NCBI RefSeq assembly: GCF_000371785.1
Contig: NZ_AQUI01000002.1
Coordinates: forward strand, 3,265,276 to 3,329,275
Reading direction: 5' to 3'
Length of the DNA: 64,000 nucleotides
Source: Actinopolyspora halophila DSM 43834
GTDB lineage: Bacteria > Actinomycetota > Actinomycetes > Mycobacteriales > Pseudonocardiaceae
In this document: piece by piece, positions 63,622 to 64,000 of the stretch
How the letters are laid out: each line of letters starts with the position of its first letter
How positions within the stretch are numbered: the stretch's first letter is position 1
Notes under the pieces: generated by a model
The model's input: only the letters and a program-made list of their open reading frames with translations
The model's database searches: none
What the model was told of the DNA's origin: nothing
Made by a program: the position numbers and the translations under genes

Positions 63622-64000
63622 TCACCACCGCGGAGCGGGGGGCATGGTCCACTCCGGATCCGCGGCCCGCATCGCCGCGACGTCATCACGGCCACGGACG
63701 TCGCTGTTGACCCAGCGCTCGTGCAGGCGGGCCAGCGCCTCGCGGTCGAGCTCCACTCCCAGGCCGGGCTCGTCCGGCACCGCAACGGCCCCCTCCGCGA
63801 AGCGGTGCGGCCGAGTGATGACGTCCTCGCCCTGCCACGGCCGGTGGGTGTCGCAGGCGTGCAATCGCCCCCGGACACACGCGGCGGCATGCGTCATCGC
63901 CGCCAGGCTGATGCCCAGGTGCGTGTTGGAGTGCATCGACAGGCCGATCCCGTGGGTCCTGCAGACCGCGGCCAACTGCTGGGTCGCCAACAGCCCGCCC
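63622..64000 (-). CDS. gudD: Glucarate dehydratase-like protein, C-terminal part (cut by window edge)
   Basis: The visible C-terminal part reads GGLLATQQLAAVCRTHGIGLS, then MHSNTHLGISLAAMTHAAACV and ACDTHRPWQGEDV. This matches the catalytic-His region (SMHSN-HLGISL) and end of glucarate dehydratases (the gene symbol is tentative). The gene enters from beyond position 64000. Its product, 5-keto-4-deoxyglucarate, is used by DapA-family enzymes such as the N-terminal domain at 27-29 kb, although that gene is far away. Confidence 0.78.
   Translation of the reverse strand, partial: GGLLATQQLAAVCRTHGIGLSMHSNTHLGISLAAMTHAAACVRGRLHACDTHRPWQGEDVITRPHRFAEGAVAVPDEPGLGVELDREALARLHERWVNSDVRGRDDVAAMRAADPEWTMPPAPRW

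Noticed and set aside
1-64000. CRISPR array, rRNA, intact tRNA or prophage
   Set aside because: No spaced direct repeats, no rRNA-like or cloverleaf sequence, and no phage structural genes were seen.

Overview
This 64 kb window comes from a high-GC Gram-positive actinobacterium. Third codon positions are almost always G or C, GTG starts are common, and genes often overlap by ATGA or GTGA. The families present (MAB_1171c-type membrane proteins, DUF5708, DUF418, F420-type PPOX enzymes, complete heterotetrameric sarcosine oxidase) fit a soil or halophilic member of the Pseudonocardiales (inference). No tRNA, rRNA, CRISPR array or intact prophage was seen.

Layout. 1-2.5 kb: an amidohydrolase, a DUF6545/MAB_1171c-like membrane protein, an ImmA/IrrE-type metallopeptidase and an XRE regulator behind a perfect inverted-repeat operator. 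2.9-5.8 kb: two SAM-fold enzymes and a lipoprotein intradiol dioxygenase. 5.8-9.5 kb: ferulate-type module (CoA ligase, hydroxycinnamoyl-CoA hydratase-lyase, MarR) with two matching MarR operators and a frameshifted PPOX gene that reads in frame into marR. 9.8-19.1 kb: ester/lactone/aromatic catabolism (IclR, CocE-type hydrolase, MBL hydrolase, HSL-type hydrolase, FAD monooxygenase, two phosphotriesterase-family proteins of which one has lost most metal ligands, GntR). Two near-identical promoter/operator elements 5.9 kb apart link this region. 19.3-26.6 kb: sarcosine oxidase operon with serine deaminase, a 62-residue leader gene and a divergent GntR.

27-36.4 kb: a single-chain DapA-family aldolase/aldehyde dehydrogenase fusion, a flavin amine-oxidase-like protein, an apparently domesticated IS630-type transposase fused to a GntR/FCD regulator, a sodium:alanine symporter and another GntR. 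36.8-40.6 kb: a VanX-like dipeptidase, alanine racemase and D-Ala-D-Ala-type ligase in an overlapping operon, followed by an acyltransferase broken by frameshifts. 40.8-43.5 kb: a large membrane receptor with a periplasmic-binding-protein sensor domain. 44-46 kb: 3-hydroxybenzoate 4-monooxygenase (MobA) next to a MarR relic.

46.4-64 kb: small membrane proteins, DUF2278, a two-component system with DUF418, a Tn3-type terminal repeat plus transposase remnant, a GNAT protein, TetR with enoyl-CoA hydratase, a secreted SH3-like protein, DUF4389 coupled to a lectin-like protein, P450 with a divergent TetR that carries a second C-terminal HTH, DedA, two tandem CorC-like proteins, and an acid-sugar dehydratase pair (one cut by the window edge).

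Taken together the window reads as an accessory catabolic region for aromatic acids, methylated amines and acid sugars, with many local regulators and traces of transposons. The most unusual items are the transposase-GntR fusion, the aldolase-ALDH fusion and the active/inactive phosphotriesterase pair.
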